Assembly (NCBI GenBank): GCA_949361645.1
Contig: OX442419.1
Coordinates: 11,225,109 to 11,289,108, forward strand
Direction of reading: 5' to 3'
Length of the DNA: 64,000 nt
Source of the DNA: Spongilla lacustris
Lineage: Eukaryota > Porifera > Demospongiae > Spongillida > Spongillidae
The position numbers and the translations under genes are program-made. Of the stretch, positions 46,877 to 58,319 are shown piece by piece. How positions within the stretch are numbered: position 1 is the first letter of the stretch; each line of letters starts with the position of its first letter. The notes beneath the pieces are model-generated. The model saw only the letters and a program-made list of their open reading frames with translations. It was not told the origin of the DNA and did no database searches.

Positions 46877-47683
46877 ATGTGGGACAGTTTCCGGGAAAAT
46901 GTCGTATCTTTTATATATTTATAATGTTATAAAATTGCCTTGCATTTGAATCGTTATAACTTCTGAACGGTTAAGGCTATTGACTTCCTATTTTCAACAC
47001 TTTATACCACACCATTTCTCTATGTTAAAGTACATTTGGGTCCTTGAACTTTGCTATGTGCCAGTATTGCAACTTTTGATACTCCACCGGGTTCAAACCC
47101 GCCATAACTTTCAGTAGGAGTAATCAAATAGGTAGAGAGGTCCTTTACCTATAGATTCGTTATGTTCGTTGATTTACATGTCATCCGCTACAGAGATACA
47201 GTTAAACAAACTACGTCCACGTTTTCCCGCTTAATTCGTGCCAATGTTATATAATCACCGCCTCCCCATACATCGAGCGGGACATGATTTGTCCAAATCA
47301 TTGGCGTGAATAGAGTGCCAAAATGTGCACGTAGTTAGTTCCGTAACGAATGGCATAAAAATTAACGAACAGAACGAATCAATAGATGAAAGACCTCTGT
47401 ACCTGAAAACCGATTTTGAAGCGATTTGATAACTCTACTGAAAGTTATGGCGGGTTTGAACCCGGTGGGGTATCGAATGTTGCAATACTGGCATGGAGCA
47501 AGTGCAAGGCCCCAAAATGTATTTTACCATAAAGAAATGGTGTGGTATGAAGTGTTGGAAATAGGAAGTTGATAGCCTTAACTGTTCGGAGGTTATAATG
47601 ATTTAAACGCAAAGAAATTTTATAACATTATATATATGTATATAACAGATAAAGATACGACATTTACTCGTAAACTGTCCCAT
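46877..47683. mobile_element. Foldback element, arms about 300 bp
   Basis: Arm 46877-47177 pairs with 47360-47683. Landmarks in both arms are GGGACAGTTT, AATGTCGTATCTTT, GGTTAAGGCTAT-like, ACCACACCATTTCT, and the very well conserved CGGGTTCAAACCCGCCATAA. No coding capacity. Confidence 0.85.
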
Positions 47684-48096
47684 GTATAGTATGATAATCA
47701 AAATTAAGCTGTTTGTTTATCATTGAAATGTTTAACCAGTTAGCTAACAATAAGAGAACTACATGTAGAACGACACAAAATGAACTGATTTTACAACAAT
47801 TTCAGCCTAATGCAGGAAGCAAGTCGACTCTTCATGAATAAGAAATACACAATCGGTTATTGTGACTTAAGTCTGAAATAGTTAACTTCATTTAGCACAA
47901 AATGCATAATTGACTGAATGCAAATAACTGAATAACCTTTAGAAACCTGAACATTGGTAGTATGGGCTACTATAGAGTTTTTTTATCTTCTGTGCAAGGA
48001 GTTGTTATTGCTTACACTATTGACTAGGATGTTCAAGTATAATGTAGTAGGATTTATAACATCCAACTGACTAACACAGCATCTTTTTACATCCAG

Positions 48097-49952
48097 GCAC
48101 ATTGGTATAAAGGTATGTGCAGTCTAAATTTGCACCAACATATGTATATTCACATTGGGAGATTTGAAGGTTTAAAGGCAATATTTATACCCTTTTGGGT
48201 TTTTAGGAATGTTTATATTCGATCTCAAAAACTCGTATTTTAAACCATGTATTTCACAAGCCACAAATTTGTTATTGTTTCCATGTGTTTCATATAGCTA
48301 TACAGAAGCAGAGTGACTACACAGGTATTGATAAGTCATCACTAGACAATGCAGTGCAAAATACATGTCAAGTTGGGCAAATATTGAAATTAACTGCGGA
48401 TCGTAATTCTGATTTTTACCAGATCTACATTCGATATGACTATGTAAATATTTTGAAAAAAATTGAGACTAAAGTAAAAGAAGGAGTACAGCGTTTCATT
48501 ATCACTGGCTCATCAGGGATAGGAAAAAGTTGTTGCATAGGTTTTTTTATTGTTCAACTATTGAAGTCAAACTACTATACTGTCATTGTTTATTCTGAGC
48601 TTGGGGAAACTGATCATAAAACAGACTATTATGTAATCACCAAAGACTATATAAAGAGAGCTGATGAGTTACTAATTCATATTTTGTTGACAACTGCCCC
48701 TATGGATGGACTTAATATTATATGGTTGATGGATGCAAAGCAACATGGACCATATCGGTGTCTAAATTCCAACGTTATTGTGGTGTTGTTTGCATCATTC
48801 AGTGACAAAAATTATAAAGATTTTCAGAAACATTCGGGTTTTATTCCAACTATAATGTATATGCCTTGGTGGAGCCAAACTGATGAAGGAGAACTGGTGG
48901 GACTTCATGCACATCTTATACCTGATGAGGAACTTACAGATTCAACTACAGAAGATTCGAATCAAGAACATTTAAAAGTAAAAGCTGCTATTTATCAGGA
49001 ATTTTTAGACATGTTTGATCTATATAGCTGTCAAAATGCTAAGTCATATAAAATGTATGAAAAAAATTACCAGTTAGCTGGTCCAAATCCTCGATTTGTA
49101 TTTAAGACAACAGACTTTCATACACTGAAACATGGCATACGTTTAAAACCTACAGATTTGCAACTTGCTCATCTTGCTTATTCTAGTGAGCAGTATGCTG
49201 AGGTTATAGAAACAGAGGATGCCAGTAGCAAGATATTTTGCGTGATTATTGAACGGGAAAATTATCAGCCAACTGGAAAGGTTGTTTATGTGTCACAGTT
49301 TGCCTGTTATATGCTAAGCGAAAAATTGAAAAGCCGGTCATATAATGATCAGATAAAATATCTGACAAGCAGACGTATTCCAGATGACAGTATTAAGTTT
49401 GGACAGACATTTGAATGCCATATGCATACATATTTGAATCAATGTACATCAAAATCCTTCATTGTTACACGATTAAACCCTCCAAGAACATTGCATTCCG
49501 CTACAAAAAACACAGCAAAATTGACATTACCATCATTTCATGCGATCAAACATTTTCTTGAACGTGATGTAAATCTGACTCCATACACATATTATCAACC
49601 TATGTCTCGTCAGCATATTTCAGTTGATAGTTTCTATGTGGACGGAATGACCAACACCCTAAATTTCTTTCAATTTACAACACGGGAATATCATCCTGTA
49701 ATGGCTCAGGGTTTACAGTCACTTATAGCGAATGGAAATTATGGCACAGTGAATTTAATATTTGTTGTTCCTGATGTAAAATATTGTTTACCAAATAAGC
49801 AATGTATCATGAATAAGCAGACATTAACAAATAAGAAGACTCAATGGCATACAGAACTTCCAGTGGAAACATATAGTAACTTGCTAAGTGTTATCAAGCA
49901 GTGGAAATTAATAGTGGACATTGAGAAAACAAGGAATGTATGCACTTTTTAA
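48097..49952 (+). CDS. Crinkler/RHS-type P-loop protein with C-terminal nuclease-like region
   Basis: A single long exon, from the acceptor at 48296-48297 to the stop at 49952, encodes about 550 residues. A possible 16-nt microexon lies at 48097-48112 (AHWYK), joining in phase 1. Seen in order (numbered from the in-frame ATG at 48285): a Walker A motif, GSSGIGKS (75-82); a hydrophobic strand IIWLMDA (about 145-151) at the Walker B place; VIVVLFASF then YKDF and YMPWWS (about 164-197). That series is typical of Crinkler/RHS-family ATPase domains, where it reads roughly SSP...Y..F....YMP.WS. From about 435 the DSFYVD, FFQFTTREYHPVMAQGLQ and NLIFVVPD segments fit the restriction-endonuclease-like C-terminus of such proteins. 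Members occur in oomycetes, fungi, trypanosomes and some other eukaryotes. ATPase and nuclease activity are inferred. The 5' end may lie in the coiled-coil exons at 34.4-40.9 kb. The ATG at 48285 lies before the splice acceptor and is probably not the real start. Confidence 0.7.
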
Positions 49953-50293
49953 AATGTGCATCTAAATGTAGCGGGTGTTGTATTTTTTGATGTGCAAATT
50001 TGTCAAAGTTTTTCCTTCACGAGTTTGGGTTGTTCTATAACATTTCAAATATGTTAATCGAAAGTGTAATAAACCAGTTAGGTTTCCCCTGCGGGGCACG
50101 TTTATACACTTAGAGGCATGGGAAAAAAATTGTTTGGTGAAGCTTTCCAGTGATATTTAATGGTTTTGCCTAGTTGTACAAGTCCCTGTATTCACTGCTC
50201 TTACAATAGCTTGCAAATTCGATTCAAGGTACCCAATACAATTGATGTGTGTAAATAAAAATTTAAACTGGTTCGTAATCACTAAATGTGTAT
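49953..50293. other. 3' flank of the CRN-like gene
   Basis: Contains candidate polyadenylation signals (AATAAA at about 50069 and 50257). No other feature recognised. Confidence 0.4.
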
Positions 50294-50691
50294 TTAACTC
50301 TTTGACCGCCAAGTGCATATATATATATATTCGCGTTCACCGCCAAGTGCATATATATAGAAAACCAGTCTGTCTCGCACGGCTACACGCTCCGTGTACC
50401 AATAAGCCCTAGTGGCATAGAGCTATGACCGGAGCGTTGGTTTTTAATTGAATGGAAAGCGGGAACGAACAGCTGCAGGTGTACAAGTAATGCATGGCGT
50501 CTCTACCGTCACCAGCGGCTTCGAATTCGCACCCGCCTTTTCTACTAAAACATGGGCGAGCGAAGCTTTTTAAAAAGTCTGGACGTTAGATGTAACAACA
50601 AGGGATAGAACTATGGTATTTTCATAGACTGTTTCGTAGTATACACAATGTACGGCTTCGAATCCTTGCCCGCTTCGCTCCCCCAGGAAAA
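50294..50691 (-). mobile_element. Truncated, inverted copy of the TTAA element
   Basis: From TTAACTCTTTGACCGCCAAG at 50294 the sequence is the reverse complement of about 29810-30223, with shared blocks GGAGCGTTGGTTTTTAATTG and AGCGGGAACGAACAGCTGCA. Similarity stops near 50691 and no second TTAA end follows, so the other third is missing. Confidence 0.8.
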
Positions 50692-50693
50692 AA

Positions 50694-50842
50694 TTCTTGA
50701 AAGATCATGCATGATACTGCATGGGATGCATGACGCATCTTGAAGGGCGCAACAACTCATGAATGATCATTCATGGATCATGTATGATATTCATGAATGA
50801 TATCAATGCCGCTCATTCATGCATGCATCATGCATGTCAATC
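50694..50842. repeat. Cluster of ATGCATGA/TCATGAATGA palindromes
   Basis: Overlapping short inverted motifs (GATCATGCATGATA, CATGAATGATCATTCATG, CATGCATGCATCATGCATG) in about 150 bp. Several alternative hairpins are possible. No coding sequence. Confidence 0.7.
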
Positions 50843-51715
50843 TTGTAAGTAATAAGTGTTTTTTTATTTTTAAATTTACCCCAAACTTATAACCAGCGGC
50901 ACCAACTACACATGCAGATTTACGCGTGTACATGTGTTGGGATTGCAATTATAATTGATGATCATGCTTCTTGTAACGTGGTAGGCACCACATTTCATGA
51001 AGAAATATTACGTACGAGAATATTACTACTTAGAAATATGGCTTTCGTCACCGGCTTCATTCTTAAGTCCAAGTTGCCTGTGAGATTTACACACTCCAAA
51101 TTTGTAGTCGTTAAGGCGAGTCCATCTTAATATACACCTGCGCATGCATGCGTAGTATAACAAATGTTGAAGATGCAAACAACTCTCCTGGAATGCAAAT
51201 TAGTAAAATCAACATAAAAACAAGCATTATTAAAAAGTTCCTTAGCATGCCATTTTTAATGACATCATGATGTAGTTACATCTATCACATCAGTTTTACA
51301 TATTATATTGTATGTAATGTTGCCCATATGGGGTATGGGAAACAAAACCCCACTTCATATCATACACATCAGAGCAAATTTTCATTCCATCACAATACTA
51401 TACATATACAATACTACATATCATACATTATTCTGACTTTTGTTGATCATCTTCTTCGCACAATAACACGTAACTCTCCCAAAGCCCAACATCTAAGGCT
51501 TGGGACTCATTCAGAATTTTCCATATCAACTTCTTTCTTTCAGCAAGAGATAACTTGATATTCTGTTACTTGCTGTCATATATGTATATATTTATATATG
51601 TTATATGCTGTCTGTTATTATATCATGGACATGTAACATTGTAATTTCTTTCCAGTAGTCTGTGAAATGAAAATACATATACCTAATAAGCAGATAATAC
51701 TTGTGTTATAAATAT

Positions 51716-51859
51716 AACACAAACAACACCCTCAATTCAAACCTCCATAATGTACATGAAATGGACTTACTTGATACAATAGTGTATAACACAAACAACA
51801 CCCTCAATTCAAACCTGCATAATGTACATGAAATGGACTTACTTGATACAATAGTGTGT
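51716..51859. repeat. 72-bp exact tandem duplication
   Basis: Two adjacent copies starting AACACAAACAACACCCTCAA, differing at one clear position (CTCCAT and CTGCAT). The peptide frame across it (NTNNTLNSNLHNVHEMDLLD repeated) has no other support. Confidence 0.9.
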
Positions 51860-51981
51860 AGCGTTTTGTTGAGAGGTATATGGGCAAATTGACCAAAACT
51901 GATGTCTGAGCTGTGACATGTGTCACAAGTTTGTAATCAATCATCAATGAAGCATTGGCACACACAGCAGACCTTTGTAAC

Positions 51982-53277
51982 TTTTTTTTTTTTTTTTTTG
52001 TTTTCTATTTTATTAAAATGAATGACACAAGTTATAAAACACTATAAAAACTACACACCCTAAAAGTCAGTAAAAGAAGGTGAAAAAAGTGTTCCTAGGA
52101 TGGAGGCAGCATTGCCCCTTTGTACAGCCACTGAAAGACGTTGGAGCAGGTAGCTGTAACTTTTTGTGTCACCAGTTGTGGCTGAGAGCCTGTGACCTAG
52201 CTCCTTCAGGAAGATCTGGGAAAGAGGACCAACTACTCCTGATGTCTCATAGGCAATAGGGGTAAAACATATGCCCGGGTGTCCATCCAGATAAGAGTAT
52301 TTGACCTTTTTCCGGTCCTCTGCCTGACTGGCAACAGCACCTGCTACCATAGTGGACTGTGCCAGGTGAGATGGGGCATAGGTGTCGGAACAGGTGGCAT
52401 CCCAAACCAAAAGGTTCCCGTTCTTCCATGGAACCATGGTGATACCGTCAGGACGTTTCCCATCAGAGCGGTCTAGGCCTGTGGGTTCTAGTCTGGATGG
52501 GATGTGGGAGGTGGTCAGGGCTCGATGGATAATTTCATTTAGAGCAGCATGACGATAATGACGACCAGTACTAAACCGACAGCTGAGACCATGAAGTCCA
52601 AACTGGTCAACTGCTGCACCACAATGCTGGCAAGAATGTGGGCTACATAGAGCTACTCCAAGGCGGAGACCAACTGCCACCCTAATCGTCTCATTGTCCA
52701 TTCTAAGGCCCAGTGAAGAGTTAGGGACAGCATGAAGCCAGGCACCAGACTCCTTCCTGGAGACAGCCAGTAGGCGAGCCCTAGTGATGGCATCAGAAGC
52801 TTGGTCTAACAAAGCTGCAGAGACTGCCTCTACCCTTGGAGAGTCCCATGCCTTTTGCGAAAAAGATGCTTTTTCCTGAGGAGGAGATTGTTGATGGCCC
52901 TGTGACCACACAGAGATTGCTGTGTCCTTGTGAAGCAGGTCTGTGGAAAGGAGACGTGGTGGTAGGATCTTGTTAACAAGGTCCTGAGAGCTGTGCAAAG
53001 AAGCAAGGAAAGCTGATGGTGCTAGCTGTACAGCACTCCGAATGCCAAGGCCCCCAAAACGAACAGGAAGTGTGGCCTGGGTCCAGGCTGCTTCACCAAG
53101 GCAGATGTTTGTGATGGAACAAAGAATTTTTCGAAGTTCATCATCATAGGATTGCAGAGTGGGTGACAGAAAACAGGATGATGTCCGCAGTAGGTACAAT
53201 AGCTTTGGGATGGCAAAAGCATTGCGGAGTAGGAGGATTGCATCATGTGAGAAAATGTGCTGCAATCTCTCACCCAT
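51982..53277 (-). mobile_element. 5'-truncated non-LTR retrotransposon end with poly(A) tail
   Basis: On the minus strand the unit ends in an 18-nt poly(A), seen as T at 51982-51999. About 60 bp before it is the stop of the C-terminal part of the reverse-transcriptase ORF (52060-53277). The upstream half of the element is missing at 53277, the usual result of incomplete reverse transcription. No clear target-site duplication was found. Confidence 0.75.
52060..53277 (-). pseudogene. C-terminal part of an RT-type ORF with zinc knuckle and restriction-like endonuclease domain
   Basis: 405 codons open to the stop. The N-terminal part (AIPKLLYLLRTSSCF, LPVRFGGLGIRSA) matches the thumb/connection region after the reverse transcriptase in many animal non-LTR elements. 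Around the middle is a CCHC motif (CQHCGAAVDQFGLHGLSC) followed by GRHYRHAALNEIIHRAL. Then comes RPDGITMVPWKNGNLLVWDA, the PD...D core of a restriction-like endonuclease domain that nicks target DNA in R2-type elements. The reverse transcriptase catalytic motif itself is absent because of 5' truncation, so this copy is inactive. The ATG shown is not the true start. Confidence 0.75.
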
Positions 53278-53797
53278 TAAACTTAGTATCTTTTGTTTTG
53301 GAATTAAAATGCTTAAAAAATGTTTTAACTTTATAAAAAGATTTTGGAAGTAGATTTACTGCTGGACACAAAACTTGTAGTAGAGCAAGGAGTTTTACAA
53401 TACTTGCATAATTCAGGTTGCTTGCTATTGCATACTGCATTATAAAACAGTATGCTCCAAGTACAGAAACTGTGGCACCACTGTAAATAGGCTGGTTTAG
53501 GTAGTCATAGTCAATATTTGAGTCCGCTTCTTGAAGCATATCTGGAACAGTCTCTGCATTGTCATCACCTATGTGTACCAATTATGACATGTTTTGCACT
53601 ATGATTACCATGAATAGCGTGCAGCACATCATCAAATACAGTGTTGAAATAAGGATCACAATCATCTGCACCTATACACATGGATATGTGCATCAGTGCA
53701 TGTGTATCCGAGTGAAACATTTGTTAACCATTAATTGATGAAGTAAAGGATTCGTTACATTCTGCCATGTAAGAGACTGAATCTGTGTTTTCAACAT
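53277..53797 (-). pseudogene. N-terminal exons of a CACTA/Tnp2-like transposase gene
   Basis: Three phase-1 exons: 53797-53729 (ENTDSVSYMAECNESF), 53673-53611 (ADDCDPYFNTVFDDVLHA) and 53570-53277. The third holds IYSGATVSVLGAYCFIMQYA and LLALLQVLCPAVN, the pattern (Y.GA..TV......+.FA+.....+...+.L+.L+..LCP.VN) seen at the start of Tnp2-like (CACTA/EnSpm-related) proteins of marine invertebrates. It abuts the truncated retrotransposon at 53277, and the rest of the protein does not follow. It lies downstream, not upstream, of the matching middle and C-terminal exons at 54.9-58.3 kb. Confidence 0.6.
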
Positions 53798-53879
53798 CTA
53801 GATGAGTGACTAATCATTCAGTCATGCCTTGCATATCAGTAATGCATTGCTATACATCTCAAGTTTCATAACATAACTG

Positions 53880-54230
53880 TTGGAGGTAATGAAAAAGCAC
53901 ATCCTGTTGTCACTGCTGTTGGTAATTGGGCATGTATCAAGGGGGGGGGGGGGAAACACCCATCAGTTATGCAACATTGGTGAAGACCTTCTAGTACCAA
54001 ATGCCAATGAAGCTCTTCTAGCACATGTGACATTATTAGAAAAGCTGAATGATAACAATGAAGTTAATCCTAAGGATATACCAAACTTATTGATTGTTTA
54101 CCAACAACGTTTCTTCTTCCTCCAATTGCAAAGAGTCGATCTTGGTACTCGTTTTCTGGATTGCCTTAGATACTCTTTGTATTCACCTCTACATCTAGGC
54201 TTCTCCATGTTGAGCTATGTGATTTGTTAA
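53880..54230 (+). other. Uncertain open frame
   Basis: A frame with PNANEALLAHVTLLEKLNDN and DIPNLLIVYQQR has protein-like composition but runs through a G homopolymer at 53941-53952 and has no splice support. It could be a remnant exon. No family recognised. Confidence 0.2.
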
Positions 54231-54726
54231 ACAAACAATGCTAATTGATTTGAAGTATATAGCGAATGGTAATTCACCCATTCATGCATGGGAAGCATAT
54301 GGATTGTTGAAAGGAGACTTTGTTTAAGGGTTAGCAGGTCAAACCTGCATGCCTCCCTGTCTGCAACCCTCCCCTCTTAATACCGTAAATATCTTCTAAT
54401 TAGCTAGTGATTGTCTAGAGAGTTCGTATGCATTTGCCTAAGATAAGTATACTGAGCAGCATTCCAAAGTATGCTTGCATGAAGAGAATAACCATTTATA
54501 TACTATACCATCCGCATGTAAACATATCTTAGTCTCTTTCACGGTGGTGAGTTACGAGACTAAAAATGTATAAACAGATTGGAAACTAATGTTTAATTAT
54601 TTATTTAGCATACATACATTTTTTTCTTGAAGATCACGTGCCTTCTGACAAATTCTGAAACGTCTAGCTGGCTCGCAGAGAATGGAAAGGTTGGGAAACG
54701 TTCAAGGCCTCCAAGCGCGAAGTTAC

Positions 54727-54885
54727 ACTGTAAAAAATAAACACACCAAATTGTCATCACACCTATGGTGTGACGGCACACTCTAGTGTTTTAGGTGTGC
54801 TGGGCACACAACCACATAGGTGTGACAGTGAAATAGTGTGCTATGCACACTGAGGAGAAATTTTGATGATTTACACAATTTTACA
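54727..54885. repeat. Cluster of CACACC/GGTGTG palindromes
   Basis: Contains CACACCTATGGTGTG and GTGTGCTATGCACAC plus further GTGTG-rich copies. It is probably the interior of a small palindromic element, but clear ends were not found. Confidence 0.5.
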
Positions 54886-54903
54886 CCAATTTAAATTTCC
54901 CAT

Positions 54904-57900
54904 TTAATCTTCAATATTATATTTTGGTACAATGTACATTGCATCAGTAAGTTTGTACAAAGCAAGTGGATGGTAGTCAGACAAGTCTCTTTGCTTACAA
55001 AATGCTATAGGAGTAGGTTTTTCTCTGGCAACTTCATATGCATGGAGGTGTTCTGCATATCTTTCCAATTTCAATGCCTCACATACAAACAAATGTTCAT
55101 CTACATCTGTCAGCAAAATGTCAATAAGAAGACCAAATGTAGGAGATGAATTCAGAACAATGATGCAGCCCACAGAATATCGTGTTCCTTTCAACTCTAT
55201 CCATTTTGTTCTGCACAAAAAGATAGTACAATTCTTCAATGCATGTTTTCTTTTTATACCTTGGCAGTATTTACCTATGGAGATCTGTACATAAAATAGA
55301 TGCCTCAGATAGCAAATCCACATAGGAAAGTTCTTCTACTGAGGTTTTTGTTGCTATGAATAAAGGACAATAATAGAAGGAATTAAAAAAAACTGATAGT
55401 AAAACCTTTTTATGAATATACCAGTATGCATGTACACAAAGTAATGGCTAAATGTGTGCCAGCATATCATCTCAAAGTGCATACAAACTAAACTTCTTTT
55501 GATGAAATTTATTTCATTGAAATCTAATGCAATAATGTAAAGCAAGGACACTGCAATTGGTTATATCCTATATTCAGCTAGCCAAGCAAGAAAATAGCAG
55601 ATCCTTTGATGAAAATAAAACAATTTTGGTCTTGCCAGGAAAGTTCATGTACAAAATCCAAGGATGGTCTACCATAAGGCTACAAGCATCTAATGTATTG
55701 AAGTACCCAACTTACACTTTCCTGTCAACATTTCTTTTACAAGTGATTGTTGTCCAAGAAGTTGATAGCAAACCAGCCGTTGGTGTCTCTCTGCCAGTGA
55801 CTTTGAAATGTTTTTGAAGCATCTAATCTTACGAGCAAGATCTTTAAAATAGCTGTGTTTTGCTTCCTACCTCATGCACCAATATCTTGTCATTGGACCA
55901 CACCTACAGAGGAGCAAAGTAAGGTATACCAAGTGCCCAACAAAAGAATGCAACACTTTTAAACTCAGCAATTTATAAACCACTTCATGTTTGTAATATA
56001 GAATAACATTTATAGCCCAATTAAATTAATATTGTAAGTGGTTAGGAAATTCTATCAGTTAATATCAAGGTTCAAGCTGTAATTAGATAACTAATTTTAA
56101 CAGGCTAACTAATTATTCCCTATTATCTAAATTATGAATCATCATTTCATTAAAATTGTGTGACAGTAAGTTATTACAATTTGAAGTTCATTAAAATTGT
56201 AGTGGCTATTTAGATAGTTTTGATTTTTGTGTTGAATACTTTAATAATCTGCAGTTTATAATTCTAACCATAAAAAGTGATTGTGTAAATTGCAAGTTAT
56301 TTGATTTACACCATTCATATTTGTGACTGCATAATTAATAAATTCATTTAGATTGATAATCTTATAAAGAAACATGTACATGCAATATAAGTTTACAACC
56401 ACTATTACATACATGTGCATGTACCTTTCCATCCACACAGGAATGTGCACCATGTAATGCATTTTGGGGATTATAGGGCTGTCAGGATACAGAAGCTTGA
56501 ACTTTGTATGGTGGTCTCTAATTAATAGTCTGACATAGGCGACATCATCCAGTGATGCCCTTGGAGCAAACACGTAGTCTATGATAGTTAGCAGCAAGAG
56601 GAAGAGATCCCAGTTTTAATTATTCTCAGGAATAATATCACCTATCATAAGAGGTAGCAGTCTTCCTAAGCACTACATCTTTGATGCTGCAGAAAGAGGT
56701 ACAGTATAAAATCATTTCTCACACACATATTTTACCTTCTAGTTTCAGGTGATGATCATTTTTCTTCAATGTGTCAGATGAAATTGGGTTGGGCTTGTTG
56801 TCCTTGTCTGGGTATAAGTATGGGAACGTTTCTATCCTTGTGTTGAGTGTTGATAGATCAAGAATTTTTTAGTCAATGAGGTATTTCAAAAGTTCCTTAA
56901 TTTCATACTCAAGGGTGCCTTCCAACACATCATGCATAATATCTTGAGGCAAACCCTCGGTCACATGAGAGAAACGAGATGTATTCAATATTGAGTCATG
57001 ATGTATCCCATACGTTGTAGCCATGTGGTCATGAAGAGCGCCATTTAGATTCTGACAATGTTGTTTGTGAATTTCTTTAGTTCTTTGTTGAAAGTCTTCC
57101 GCAAAAAACTAATAAAAATGAGGCAGAAAAAAAATGCACCTCGGTTGAACTAAATAATGATCTCAAGCCGTAGTATGCAATGAGCACTTAGTATATGAAC
57201 ATGTATAATTGTGCATATATCTTTGTAGCACACAGTCCAGCTCAATAATTTTTGTATTGGTGGGCAAAACAATTTTTGGCAATGGTATTTAGCTATAGAA
57301 AGCGTACCTCAAAGCACCATTAAATTTATTAACTACAAGTTAAATTTTACAAACATGGAGAGTGAAACTCAAGATAAAATGAGCAGAGGATTTTTATGCA
57401 AGTAGATGCCCAGTAATATGAAATAATGTATTACAATGCATTTTTCAATAACAGAGATGTATACCTTTTCACACATATCACTTGCAGTAGCCATACACAG
57501 CCGACACTTTCTAATGGCAGATGACAGTTGCTTGAAGCCGCTTATGTAATTGCTGCCTAGATTATCTCCAGACACCAATGTTAGTGTCCCTCGAAAAGTG
57601 CACTCTTCCTTTAAAGCAAAGGCAATGCCATTATCCTGAGAATTAAAACATCATTAAACCTTGTAACCTATATGTAATTAGTACATTTTACCTGCTCTAG
57701 TTTATGTATGTCAGCCATAAATGGTTCCAAAATCTTGTTACTTCCATATTTGGCAATAACAGCTGATTCAGCAATGGCTATAAGCTGAATACTCCGCAGC
57801 AATGATCGATATTGAGGGGATATGTTGCCAAGTTGATAGTAGAATACACCTACATGTACGAACCAATGAAAAGTAGTGGCATGGTACATTATGACAGATG

Positions 57901-58318
57901 CACAAACCAAGTTTGCGAATGTTTGCTATTGATCCAAGTGGGTTGCAGATCTCCAGTTCATCCTAATATAGCATAATCTGTAAGGAATGAGGTTCAATAG
58001 AAAAAAGTGGATGTTCCTTAAACTGCAGTCCATCACAATAGTCCTCCATTATATCATCTTGTCTGGAGTGACCTCTCAGAACCTATAGGAGTAAACTTAA
58101 TTGGCAAGCATATTGTAGCTTGGCATTAATTTTAAATGCATGGATGCAAAGGTAAATACACAGCTTACTTCATTTAAAATATGATCATCAGAGAGCAATT
58201 GGTGCAAGGAACTCAGCAGAGGAACATCATAGACAACATCCCATGTCAGACCAACAAGTGAATTGTTTTGCTTTGTGATGCGTCTTGTGGTTACACCAAG
58301 CTTCCGTTCAACAGGTTC
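54904..58318 (-). pseudogene. CACTA/Tnp2-like transposase gene, middle and C-terminal exons, with nonsense mutations
   Basis: Exons on the minus strand: 58318-58169, 58082-57908, 57849-57692, 57635-57466, 57108-56736, 56686-56425, 55338-55275 and 55210-54904. Splice sites and phases agree. Key segments in order: VVYDVPLLSSLHQLL; HSRQDDIMEDYCDG; FYYQLGNISPQYRSLLRSIQ; GDNLGSNYISGF with CRLCMAT; ILNTSRFSHVTEGLPQDIMH followed by DVLEG; LLLTIIDYVFAP with SPIIPKMHYMVHIP (DUF4218-like part); and a C-terminus with HAYEVAREKPTPIAFCKQRD and YIVPKYNIED. Such proteins derive from CACTA/EnSpm-type transposons. Four in-frame stops are visible: 57963-57965, 56869-56871, 56673-56675 and 56616-56618. Exons between 56425 and 55338 are eroded. 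The first exons are missing here. Confidence 0.7.
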
Positions 58319-58319
58319 C

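Noticed and set aside
46877..47683. tRNA genes around the GGTTCAAACCC words
   Set aside because: There is no acceptor stem, A box or anticodon arm at suitable spacing. The word is part of an inverted-repeat element.
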